DNA from: Cichorium intybus
Taxonomy: Eukaryota > Streptophyta > Magnoliopsida > Asterales > Asteraceae
Reading direction: 5' to 3'
DNA length: 64,000 nt
Assembly (NCBI GenBank): GCA_023525715.1
Contig: CM042013.1
Span: 74,864,494 to 74,928,493, forward strand
Of this stretch, positions 1 through 10,083 are shown piece by piece (positions within the stretch are counted from its first letter, which is position 1; each line of letters opens with the position of its first letter). A program made the translations under genes and the position numbers. The notes beneath the pieces are model-generated. The model was not told the origin of the DNA and did not search any database. It saw nothing but the letters and a program-made list of their open reading frames with translations.

Positions 1-628
1 ATCGGAAAGATCATCCTGGTCATCATTAACCAGTATATCTTCCTCTTCATCAACGTCGGTAGGGGGTTGTTATGAGGGGAATCAGGAGTTGCAGTTTGTT
101 TGGGTGATAAAGATGGAGACTTTTGAGTGTTAGTGGTTCGGAGGGGTGAACGGTCAGGTGTGGATTGCGGACTAGAATGAGGAGTTGTTTTTGGTGTGGG
201 GTCATGAGGTGGTGATGCAGGAGGTGGAGAAGGCTTGGTAGGTGGAACATCTTCAAGGTTGTCGGTAATCGGAACGTCGTGCGGTGAAGTCGGAATTTGA
301 TGAGTATCGGAGAGTTCGTTTTCGGAATCATAAGACTGAACAAGCTTTCGGAGTCTCCTTGGACGTTTGGGCTGTTTTTCGGTGTCAAATGTTGCAGCTC
401 TACCTTTTCGTTTGATAATTTTCTTCGGATTTTCAAGTCTATCAAAAGCGACTTGATGAGCTTGATCAACAGCACGAATTCCTGATGGAGGTAGTTGACG
501 ATACGCAGCAATGCATTGCACGTCCTTCGGAACACGGTCCAACATCGTGATCGGAATGGACCCAATGAAATCGAAATCCTCCGATTTAGTAGTTGCAAAC
601 TGTGTGGTTGACAGAGTCGGAATGACTG
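1..628 (-). pseudogene. Third (env-position) ORF of Copia-C, distal part
   Basis: This continues, in the same frame, the ORF that stops artificially at the Copia-A insertion site (11520). Removing the inserted element and one GACTG copy gives an uninterrupted reading from the 12233 ATG. The part here is about 200 codons: a basic stretch (near 440-340) followed by a long proline, serine and threonine-rich region with SP, TP and PP runs (about 330-60). The reading frame that is longest in isolation is not the protein frame. Near position 60 another frame reads strongly acidic (Asp/Glu-rich), so a small indel there is likely. Function is unknown; third ORFs here are called env-like by position, and I see no convincing membrane span in this part. 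Confidence 0.62.
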
Positions 629-787
629 TGTTGAATAATGTTTTTATGTTTTTATGTGACCATCACTGAAATAAGTCGAAATGTTTTTATTAACAGTTTA
701 TTTCAGATTGCATAAATTCGAGATCAACCAAACCGGAGAAAATGACGCTATGTACCAAAGAGCAAAAATGTCACCCAGCGACAGAAA

Positions 788-1287
788 TCGCGACCCAACA
801 TCTCATGTGTCGCAAAATGAAGAAAATCAAAACAAAAGAAGAAAAAGGCTGGAACAGTGCAGATCGCGACCCGATCTCATCCAGATCGCGACCCGATCTG
901 ATGACACACACGTGACGCTTTGCTGACCAAGGATCGCGAGCCTATAGCAACCCGACGAGATCGCGACCCGACCTTCCACCCATCGCGACCCGACCAGGAT
1001 CACGACCCGATCACATATACATCGCGACCCGATCTCAGCGACCAACTCCACCGAGTCGGGTAGTGGCCAGCACAAAAGCAGGGAACCACTTGAGATCGCG
1101 ACCCGATCATCTATACATCGCGACCCGACCAAGATCACGACCCGATCTTTATCCCATCGCGACCCGATCCCAGCGACCAGCTCCACCGAGACGGGTAGTG
1201 GCCAGCACAAAAGCGGGAACCACTCGAGATCGCGACCCGATCCCATAAAGATCGCGACCCGATCTCCGCTGGAACAGACTATAAATA
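788..1287 (+). promoter_or_regulatory. U3 enhancer-like dyad array and TATA box of Copia-A
   Basis: About 14 copies of a motif close to GATCGCGACCCGATC lie between 788 and 1265, spaced about 17-75 bp. The 15-mer has inverted arms (GATCG/CGATC), contains the palindrome TCGCGA, and carries three or more CpG sites per copy in otherwise AT-rich DNA. TATAAATA follows at 1280-1287, so the array is where U3 enhancer elements are expected and transcription should start near 1310-1320. The 3' LTR has the same array with its TATA at 10735-10742. A role in promoter strength or as a methylation target is inference. Confidence 0.7.
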
Positions 1288-1729
1288 GATGCTTCATCTT
1301 GCTGATTTCTACACACAACACTACATACTCTTATTATCCTCAAAGCATATCCACGACCAGAAACCTCAAAATTCTGATATTTCTGCATTTGGCAACGAGG
1401 ATCAAACCGCAAAAACCGTAGGAAACAAAACCTCCTCCCGACACCAAACCTCAAACCTCAAAACAACCCTTACCCGACACCAAACTCCAAACCTCTAAAC
1501 AACCCTTACCCGACACCAAAAATCACCAAAACCTCATCTTACCGTGAAGAACAAGAAATCGACATATCAAGAAAAACGCTATCTTCCGCAACTATCGATA
1601 AGTTCTTTTAAAATTATATGTGTCGTTATTGATTTATTTAAACTGTAATAAATCAACTGTACCAAACTTCCAATACACCCGAATTGAACCGTGACAACGA
1701 AAACATATGTGGACTGTATTTAACCAAGA

Positions 1730-1915
1730 CATCTAACTTCTAACTTCTAACTTCTAACCTTTTTATTTATTGTAAAAACACGTTATCGTTGATAATGGAG
1801 TTTATTACATTTAACTTCTAACTTCTAACTTCTAACCTTTTTACTTATTGTAAAAACACGTTATCGTTGATAATGGCGTTTATTACATTTAACCTTTAAC
1901 TTCTAACTTTTACTT
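1730..1915 (+). repeat. Duplicated block with TTCTAAC heptamers in the LTR
   Basis: A block of about 78 bp occurs twice in tandem. Each starts with several TTCTAAC heptamers and continues through a segment with ACACGTTATCGTTGATAATGG, differing at one base (GGAG versus GGCG). A third partial heptamer run follows near 1890. All four Copia-A and Copia-B LTRs carry the same arrangement with small copy-number changes. Confidence 0.8.
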
Positions 1916-2066
1916 TATTTACCGCTTTCTGTCTATTTAAATATTGTCTAGTTTAGATTTACCGCTTTATTTATTCCGCATAATATAGATATAATACATA
2001 TCTGTCACACGGTAATAGGTTTAAAAACCTTGTTCGTGGAGATCAGTTATCGTATTTTTCAACAAT

Positions 2067-2078
2067 TGGTATCAGAGC
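2067..2078 (+). other. Primer binding site of Copia-A (initiator tRNA-Met)
   Basis: TGGTATCAGAGC lies two bases after the 5' LTR end, the usual plant PBS for initiator tRNA-Met. The leader that follows (to 2337) contains a near-repeat of about 95 bp (about 2082-2175 and 2221-2320); Copia-B has only one copy. Confidence 0.9.
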
Positions 2079-2337
2079 TCGAGTGATTTAATCTGAAATT
2101 TTTGTCGTGAACTGTTGTGTAGCGTTTTTATAAACCACCAATAAGTTTCCTTTAAAAATTTCATCTTAATATCACTTGTTCATCAAAAATATATTTAAAA
2201 AAAACATTTAAAAATTACTTGTGTGATTTATTTTGAAAATTTTTGTCGAAAACTTTTGTGTAGCGTTTTTATAAACCACCAATTAGTTTTCTTTAAAAAT
2301 TTCATTTTAACATCACATTTTCGTTAACAAAAAAAAA

Positions 2338-3588
2338 ATGTCTTCCGCAAACTACTCAAACATAAATTCTGTATCTATTGCTAACAGTATAGGTTCAGGT
2401 ACTCGAGCACCCATTCTTATTCCCGAAGAATATAAATCATGGGTAGGTCGTATGAATCTTCATCTCAACTCTATAAGTGAAGACGTGTGGAAATGTGTAG
2501 ACGGATCTCTACCAGATAACATGACCTCTCTTACGAGTAACTTGGATATACTAAATGAAAGGAAGAAACTTGAACTTCAAGCCAAAAAGGAGCTTGTTTC
2601 TGGAATACCCCACAGTATTCTAAGCCAAATGAATGATATAATCCTTTTAACTGCAAACCAAATTTGGCAAACTTTGAAAAATCGTTTTGAAGGAAATGAG
2701 AGAATCATTGGAAACAAGAAAACATCTGTTTTAAACGAATTTGACAACTTTAAAATGTTTTCACATGAGACCATCCATGATGCTCATGACAGGTTCAATC
2801 TCATTACCATCAAAATGAATAATTTGGGCATCAAAAAGTCACAGCATGAGATAAACCTCAAATTTTTAAACAACCTTTATGAAAGCTGGAAAATGGTCAA
2901 ACTAATCATTCAGGGAAATCCGGCAATTCATACTGAATCTTTGTACAATCTGTACGGAGAATTACAATCGTATGAATCATCGATTGACCCACCAACGTCT
3001 ACTTCTTTTGGAGGACCACTTGCTTTGTTGTCAACCTCCTCTCAAAACCAAACACATTTTCATGATCAAAGTCAAAGTGATTTAAATCAAAACCAAGATT
3101 TTTCAAATAATTCTTGTGACTTGTCTGATCCAAATAATGAAGCTGATTACCAACAATTGTGCGCCTTGGTAGCAAACACTAATCTCGAAAGATTTTTGCC
3201 ACATCATAATCAATCAAACTTCAGACCAAATTTTCAACAAAGATCCACTTTTGGACAAAACTTTCAGAATTGCGGTTTTCAAAATAATCACAACTCTTAT
3301 AATAACCAAAGTTCTGGATTTCAGAAAAATCATTCACAACCATCTCAACAGAAACAAACTCAAACATCCGAAAGACCACCCGTTAAGAGCCAAAAGGTTG
3401 ACAATAACGATGATGATGATGAAGTAATCATTTGTCACAAATGCAAAGGACTAAATCATTATGCCCGAGATTGTCGAGCCAAAATCAAAGTCAAAGACTC
3501 AGCCTACTATGCACAAAAAGCCGAAGAGCTGAAGAAACAAGAACAGAAAGCAAAGCAAAAAAGCTTTGATGGCATTCCACGAACCTAG
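2338..3588 (+). CDS. Copia-A gag, N-terminal part with CCHC zinc knuckle
   Basis: The first half of the capsid/nucleocapsid polyprotein, 416 codons from the ATG at 2338 to a stop at 3588. Residues about 20-215 resemble the plant Copia gag domain (UBN2/DUF4219 type). A Gln/Asn/Phe-rich linker follows, then a CX2CX4HX4C knuckle near residue 366 (CHKCKGLNHYARDC) for RNA binding. The frame ends early: the alternative frame opening at 3566 continues smoothly, and the switch falls at a run of six A's (about 3558-3563). The matching deletion in Copia-B would keep frame only if one A is removed, so I read this as a one-base insertion. A programmed frameshift is less likely. Confidence 0.85.
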   Translation: MSSANYSNINSVSIANSIGSGTRAPILIPEEYKSWVGRMNLHLNSISEDVWKCVDGSLPDNMTSLTSNLDILNERKKLELQAKKELVSGIPHSILSQMNDIILLTANQIWQTLKNRFEGNERIIGNKKTSVLNEFDNFKMFSHETIHDAHDRFNLITIKMNNLGIKKSQHEINLKFLNNLYESWKMVKLIIQGNPAIHTESLYNLYGELQSYESSIDPPTSTSFGGPLALLSTSSQNQTHFHDQSQSDLNQNQDFSNNSCDLSDPNNEADYQQLCALVANTNLERFLPHHNQSNFRPNFQQRSTFGQNFQNCGFQNNHNSYNNQSSGFQKNHSQPSQQKQTQTSERPPVKSQKVDNNDDDDEVIICHKCKGLNHYARDCRAKIKVKDSAYYAQKAEELKKQEQKAKQKSFDGIPRT

Positions 3589-5161
3589 CGTGGAATACTG
3601 GCCAACTTCTGATGATGAAACCGACACTGAACCCGCTCAATCAAACTTCTGCTTCATGGCTGACAATGAACCAACCACAAGAGCTCCATATGTCATCGAT
3701 CAGGTATGGTCTATGATCTCAGATCTCGGTCTTTCAAAAACACCATTTGAGTCCCACATGACTAAGATTGAGAACAGTCTAAAAGCTTATCTCAGACTGT
3801 ATCATGACACAATAGTTAAATCTGATATCTACAAATCTGAATTACAAACCTTGCAACTCAGATTTGGAGAATCCACAAGGACTAGAGACAAACTTGAAAG
3901 AGACATTGAACGAAAATCTGAAGAAAATAATCACATCCTAGAACAATTAAATGAAGCTCTAAAACAAAAAAGGGACTTAGAAATAAAAAATCAATCTGTT
4001 ATTTCATCTGAAATAAAAGATATCTTAGAAAAGGAAGTCCTTCAGTTAAAACAAAAGGTTCAAGATTTAACTGACAAAAACTCTAGTTTAATCCTAAAAC
4101 TAGATGATTCTTCAAAGCAAATCAAATTTCTTGAATCCGAAAATCAAAGATTTCAAGGAAAACTGGATTCTATCAATATTGCCAGAAAATTGAGTGATGA
4201 TGTTTTCACTAAAGCAAATAACTTAGGAACTGGCAAAATTGATACGAATTATAAACCGGGAATTGGAAGAGAATCTTTTGAAAATGAAGAGACTGAAAAG
4301 AAAAATGGGAAAATTTGTGAAAACTCTAAATCGCCTCTACCAGATTTTTTCTTATCTGCTAATGAGGACGATTCAGATGACGAAACAGTTATCAACTGTA
4401 GCCCAGATGATACTGCTTTCACTGTTTCCAAAAAGTCTTTCAAAAGAGTCTTAAAATCTGAATCAGACTCTGCTAGTTCAGTAACTCATCAATTGAGATC
4501 TACTAAACTAACAATGAATGATGGCACAATCAAACTTGAAAATTTCTTAAATGGAGAAAATTCTGATCATCAACATGGTAGTACTTCTGTTCCAACTGTC
4601 TTTCCCTCTTTAAACTCAACCTTTATTGGAAAGAACAATCTGGGACAAAAGTATTCAAAGAAACAACAGACAAATAAACAACCCATTCAAGCTGTTTTTA
4701 AACCAAAAGAACAAAGCAGGCCCATTGTTTTCAAAGAAAAACCTTTGAAACCAAGCGCTGTGCCACAAAACCAAACCTTTAATCCAAAACAAAAACCGTT
4801 TCAAAAACCAATTCAAAATCGCTTTCAAGAGATAAACTTTAATCTCTCAAGGAACTTTCAGAAACCATCATTTCACCAAATTCCATTCCATCATCAAAGC
4901 GTTTTCCAAAACCATTCAGATCCCAGATACAAAGAAAGGTTATCAAACAGATCTTCACATATTGGATACTTTTCACAAAATCAGAAACCATTTCAAATGA
5001 CAGGTTTTCAAAAACAAATCTCACTTTGGGAAAACCTAATAAATCAACTTAAACCTCAACAGTTCCGTCCAATCAACAAATATTACAATGATTCCAAGTT
5101 ATCAAAAACCATTAACAAATCAGGACCCACCATGGTTTGGGTACCTAAAATTTCTGTCTAA
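3566..5161 (+). CDS. Copia-A gag, C-terminal coiled-coil extension
   Basis: Second half of gag, about 530 codons in the +1 frame relative to the first half. It begins with an acidic stretch, then a long Lys/Glu/Gln/Leu-rich helical region (about residues 45-200) with heptad-like spacing that should form a coiled coil. A Ser/Asp-rich part and a basic Gln/Phe/Asn-rich tail follow. It ends at TAA 5159-5161 immediately after the motif GPTMVWVPKIS. The next codons, in the same frame, are TTG CAG and then the protease. The long extension is typical of SIRE-type gag. Copia-B keeps this half and has lost the first half. Confidence 0.85.
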   Translation: MMAFHEPSVEYWPTSDDETDTEPAQSNFCFMADNEPTTRAPYVIDQVWSMISDLGLSKTPFESHMTKIENSLKAYLRLYHDTIVKSDIYKSELQTLQLRFGESTRTRDKLERDIERKSEENNHILEQLNEALKQKRDLEIKNQSVISSEIKDILEKEVLQLKQKVQDLTDKNSSLILKLDDSSKQIKFLESENQRFQGKLDSINIARKLSDDVFTKANNLGTGKIDTNYKPGIGRESFENEETEKKNGKICENSKSPLPDFFLSANEDDSDDETVINCSPDDTAFTVSKKSFKRVLKSESDSASSVTHQLRSTKLTMNDGTIKLENFLNGENSDHQHGSTSVPTVFPSLNSTFIGKNNLGQKYSKKQQTNKQPIQAVFKPKEQSRPIVFKEKPLKPSAVPQNQTFNPKQKPFQKPIQNRFQEINFNLSRNFQKPSFHQIPFHHQSVFQNHSDPRYKERLSNRSSHIGYFSQNQKPFQMTGFQKQISLWENLINQLKPQQFRPINKYYNDSKLSKTINKSGPTMVWVPKISV

Positions 5162-8100
5162 TTGCAGGCATTTTGTGCTGGAGAGCCCAAGGATGGCACA
5201 TGGTATATCGATAGTGGCTGCTCCAAGCATATGACAGGAAACCAAAGCTTTCTACGAGATTTCAAACCCACAGAATCCAAACAAGATGTGACTTTTGGAA
5301 ATAACATGACTGCGAGAATCAAAGGTTATGGAAACATAACAAATGGTCACTTCACCATCAAGAAAGTAGCCTACGTTGACGGACTGAAACACAACCTAAT
5401 CAGCGTATCACAACTTTGTGACAACAATCATGAAGTTCTTTTCACCAAACAGCGAAGCATAATCACTGATGCCAAGACCAAAGCCATTCTAGTCAATTCT
5501 GATCGTCTAGGCAATATGTATCCACTAGATATGGACCTTATCTATGGAAAACCAGACATCTGTCTCTTGTCCAAAGCTTCTGCTGATATTAGTTGGTTGT
5601 GGCATCATCGTCTTTCCCATCTCAATTTCGGCTACATCAACAAGTTGATTGCAAATGATCTTGTTCGCGGACTGCCACTTCTGAAACTTGACAATGAAAC
5701 TCTTTGTGCAGCTTGTGAAGGAGGAAAACTGTCCAAATCCTCTCATAAAAGCATTCCTGAATCTAGTGTATCCGAACCACTAGAATTACTGCACATTGAT
5801 CTTTGCGGTCCTGTAAAAACCCAAAGCATAAAAGGGAAGAAATACATCCTTGTTATTATTGATGATTACTCACGCTTTACTTGGGTTTTATTTTTAAGGC
5901 TAAAGTCAGAAGCACCTGAAGAAATAATCAACTTCATCAAACAGATTGAATTAAAGCTCAAACGACCAGTTCGAAGAATCCGAAGTGACAATGGTTTAGA
6001 GTTCAAAAACATAACTCTAGACTCATTTCTCAAAAACAAAGGCATCGAACACAACTTCTCAGCCCCTTACACTCCTCAACAAAACGGCGTTGTTGAAAGA
6101 AAGAACCGAACTCTGTGCGAAGCTGCAAGATCAATGCTCATCTTTGCTGATCTGCCACAATACTTCTGGGCAGAAGCAATAGCCACAGCTTGCTATACTC
6201 AAAATCGTTCTTTAATCCACAAACAACTTCATAAAACACCATATGAAGTCATTAACAACTGAAAACCAAACATCAAATTCTTTCATATTTTTGGTTGTCG
6301 ATGCTTCATAAAGAATAACAAAGATCACCTTTCAAAATTTGAATCAAGATCAGACGAAGGAATTTTCCTTGGTTACTCTTTTACCTCAGCTGCTTATCGA
6401 GTACTGAACAAACGTACAAGAGTAATTGAAGAAAGTACCGATGTCCACTTCGATGAATTTTATGTCAGAAAATTGGATCGTGAACATTTTGGTTCACAAA
6501 TGATAGATACTATTTTTCAAAATCCAATTCCACAAACACCATCTCCTGACATGAACATAGAAATTGATCTTGATTTACTTTTTGAACAACCCAAAACCGC
6601 TTATAGTTCTGAATTTCTAACATCTTCTACAATTCCTACAGGAACCTCCGATGCAGAAACTTCACAATCAAACCAAGAAAATACAGATCAAGTCGAGGGG
6701 GAATTACCAACACTAAATTCCTCTTTGAACACTCCCAATCCACCTGTCCAAAATGATCCCAGTGCATCATCTATGGGGGAACCTTCTTTACCTCATTCTC
6801 ACCCTATAATCCAAAAAGACATATCTGACAACAACCAAAATCTATTCCCAACAGAATCACCTGACCAAGAAGAACAATGGGACATAGAAACACCAATCGA
6901 AATATCTGAAAAAACTCGCCTAAACAAATGGACCAAGAATCATCCTATAGAACAAATCATAGGAGATCCCAATTCTGGTATTCAAACAAGAGCTGCTTCC
7001 TCAAATGAATGTTTATACGGAGCATTCTTGTCTATGACTGAACCCAAAACCATCCATTCAGCTCTCAAAGATCCAGACTGGGTCAAAGCCATGCAAGAAG
7101 AACTAGCTGAATTCGAAAGAAACCAAGTATGGGATCTTGTTCCTACTCCTCCCGATGTTACTGTAGTAGGTTCAAGATGGGTTTTCAGAAACAAAACTGA
7201 TGATCAAGGCATAGTTTGTCAAAACAAAGCAAGACTTGTCGTCAAGGGCTATTCTCAACAAGAAGGGATCGATTACGATGAAACTTATGCTCCAGTTGCA
7301 AGACTCGAAGCCATTCGTATCTTTCTAGCATATGCAGCACACAAGAACTTCAAAGTTTACCAAATGGATGTAAAATGTGCATTTTTACATGGAGAGATTG
7401 ATCGTGATGTGTATATTCAACAACCTCCAGGTTTTGAAGATCCACAGTTCCCAAATCACAGTTTTAAGTTACAAAAAGCAGTTTACGGCTTAAAACAAGC
7501 ACCTCGAGCCTGGTATTCAACATTGTCAACATTTCTAGAAGAATCAGGATTCAAAAGAGGTTCAATTGATCAAACTCTCTTTCGTAAAATTTTTAATAAA
7601 CATCTGTTAATCGTTCAAATATATGTCGATGACATAATTTTCGGTTCTACTGATGAATCGTTAAGTATCAAGTTTGCAGATTTGATGAAGAGCAAATTTG
7701 AGATGAGCATGATAGGAGAAATGACTACTTTTCTTGGACTACAAGTCAAACAATCATCAGATGGAATTTTCATCAATCAAGAAAATTATGTTAAAAATCT
7801 TCTAACTCGTTTTTCTCTTGACAAATCAAATACAGCAAAAACCCCAATGTCCCTTGGTTACAAATTAGATGCAGACTTAAATGGCAAGCCTGTTGATCAA
7901 AAGAAATATCGAGGAATGATAGGATCACTCCTATACCTCACAGCCAGCAGACCCGACATCATGTTTTCTACATGTGTCTGTGCCAGATACCAAGCCAATC
8001 CTATGGAATCTCATGCCATAGCTGTGAAAAGAATTTTCAAATATCTTAAAGGAACTCCATCTCTTGGCCTTTGGTATCCAGCTAACTCTGATTTTCAGCT

Positions 8101-8578
8101 TAATGCCTTCACCGACTCCGACTATGGAGGATGCAGACTAGACAGAAAAAGCACATCTGGTTCTTGCCAATTTCTTGGAGGCAGACTGGTAAGCTGGACT
8201 TCAAAGAAACAATCATGTGTGTCCACTTCAACCGCAGAAGCTGAATATGTAGCTGCCGCAAGCTGCTGTTCTCAAGTCATGTGGATGCAAACTCAATTAC
8301 GTGACTATGGCTACAAAGTATCACAAATTCCCATATTTTGTGACTCAACCAGCGCAATTGCCATTTCTCACAATCCCGTGCACCATTCCATGACAAAGCA
8401 CATCGACATTCGATATCATTTCCTCAAAGACAACATACAAAAAGGTCATATCGAATTGCACTTCATAAACACCGAAGATCAAATTGCCGATGTCTTTACT
8501 AAGGCTCTAGACGAAACCAAGTTTCAATACTTCCTAGGCCGTCTAGGAATGTTGAATCCAGATATCATCCATCCCTAA
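5162..8578 (+). pseudogene. Copia-A pol: protease, integrase, RT, RNase H (one nonsense codon)
   Basis: One frame covers the whole pol. Protease: WYIDSGCSKHMTG near 5200. GAG-pre-integrase: HHRLSHLNFGYINK near 5604. Integrase core: LLHIDLCGP (about 5788), RSDNGLEFKN (about 5983), PQQNGVVERKNR (about 6076). RT: about 7080-7800 with VYQMDVKCAFLHGE and YVDDIIFGS (about 7621). RNase H: FTDSDYGGC (about 8108), then STAEAEYVAA. The frame is broken once, by TGA at 6260-6262 between integrase and RT, where Copia-C has a lysine codon. There is no start codon; expression would need readthrough or splicing across the TAA at 5159-5161, with which it is in frame. Everything else looks intact. Confidence 0.92.
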
Positions 8579-10083
8579 TATCTTACTTTTTGTTTGTACA
8601 AAAGAGTGTTTACTTTCATAAACCAAAATTTTCCAAAAACATTCAAATAACCAAAATTTTCCAAAAACATTCAAATAACCAAAATTTCCAAAAACATTCA
8701 GAAAAACAAATCTTCAAAAATACAATAAAAGACTTGTCATAATAAGCTTTTATAGAACCATGTGATTAACATCTTCTTGACTAAATTTTCAGATACTTAT
8801 GCTCGATGAATGTTCTCAGTTATATTGATTTTTAATTGAAGAGAAGGTTCAAATTTCAAACATTTTTGTTATGTACATTCTCCTATTCCCTTTGAATTTA
8901 TTTCAATTATAACGATTTTATCTGTAAAGGGACATAAGATCAGGAGATTCAGATGAAAACCAAACCCATGTGAGAAATTGTACCTCGTCTTTAACTGCTA
9001 AGTGGAATTCATTTCTGTGAGCAAAGGTGTTTTCATTATGACTTATAGGATTTATACTCTTATACCGTGATGCTAGTCTCATTTTTGCTTAGATATCAAA
9101 ATGACCAGGGACGATACAATCATCTCCTTATATATTAGACAAACTGTCTATTATATCACCTATCCCTATCCGAAATCAAACCACTTCAAAGAAAAGCTTC
9201 ATCATCTGGCATAACGAATCTGACAAATGAAGAAACGACAAAGTCATATCCAACAAAAGCTGTCAACAAATCACAATTGGTAACCACATCAGATATCTTT
9301 TACACAATGTGTATTCACACAAATCAAGAAAAGATAAAGACAAAGGTAAACACCTCACCAAAGTAAAGGAAGATTTACAAACAAACAATCCATCAAGACA
9401 GACATCTCTCAAAACAACGAATTCTCAAAAGCTTTATCAAATATAGCTGTCAAAAACCGAAGATTTACCGGGATACTGTAGCCTTCATAATTGGATATTC
9501 TTAGTTGCAAAATGTACTATGAATATTTCTAAACCCCTCTACATGTATTTCCCGACAGAGAGAGAGTGAACATCAATGGCATGAATGAAGAAACCCTCTG
9601 AGTAATGCCGAAACCAGTCTTATGTGATTGATTATCTAATATGAAGACCAAGTGACTAAAGTATATAGGTATAAATCCATATTAAGCATAAGTCAACACC
9701 TTCAAACTGAGAGATATCACTCATCTTTAGTGATTATACACCCGTTCTGCACCCAGAACAAACAAACACCTCAGTCAAGTGTGAGCTATACCTATGAGCG
9801 TTCATCTGAATCGACCTATTAAGATCACTTGTCGTCTTTATAAATGCTATAAAATCTTAAGGAATATTATGAAAATACATATACAAAAACCTTTTGATAA
9901 TCGAACTCGAGACTTTGATTCAGAAACAAATATTCTTGACAAACATTTTTCAAAACATAAGTAAAATCTAGTCACACTCTTTCAAAACAGGTGATATGGT
10001 TTTATAAATGTCTTATCCAAATTTCAAGAATTTCAATCAAACATTTTTCTCCTCATTTCATTAATGATCACATAGGGGGAAAT
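8579..10083 (+). other. Long 3' noncoding region of Copia-A with tandem repeat and polypurine tract
   Basis: No credible coding frame in 1.5 kb. About 8629-8702 holds roughly three copies of a 28-bp unit containing CCAAAATTTTCCAAAAACAT. The purine tract AGGGGGAAA lies just before the 3' LTR at 10084. From about 8640 onward the sequence is kept nearly unchanged in Copia-B, although Copia-B has lost almost all of pol, which suggests cis functions such as packaging or plus-strand priming. Confidence 0.75.

Larger units (their letters stand above)
629..2064 (+). repeat. 5' LTR of Copia-A (1436 bp)
   Basis: Bounded by TG...CA, directly after the target duplication and directly before the PBS. It holds a dyad-motif array (788-1265), a TATA box (1280-1287) and duplicated blocks in its 3' part (1730-1910). 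A sequence of about 60 bp containing GGGTAGTGGCCAGCACAAAA occurs twice (about 1034-1093 and 1170-1228). Long antisense readings through the LTR arise from the repeated motif. Confidence 0.95.

Noticed and set aside
50..598. Minus-strand frame of 182 codons starting MQLLNRR
   Set aside because: A neighbouring frame continues the third ORF of Copia-C across the insertion site and has protein-like composition; the 182-codon frame is its shadow.
827..1321. Long antisense open frame (164 codons) in the LTR, seen again in the other LTR copies
   Set aside because: It is produced by the repeated CpG-rich dyad, which lacks stop codons in this frame. The predicted protein is the motif translated over and over (DRVAI, GSR), with no independent features.
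1730..1915. Telomere-like heptamer repeats (TTCTAAC)
   Set aside because: The plant telomere unit is TTTAGGG/CCCTAAA; these heptamers differ and lie inside LTRs in only a few copies.
3550..3570. Programmed ribosomal frameshift at the A-run in Copia-A gag
   Set aside because: The codon phasing does not fit a classical -1 slippery heptamer, and the in-frame deletion in Copia-B points to a private one-base insertion. Left as a lesion.
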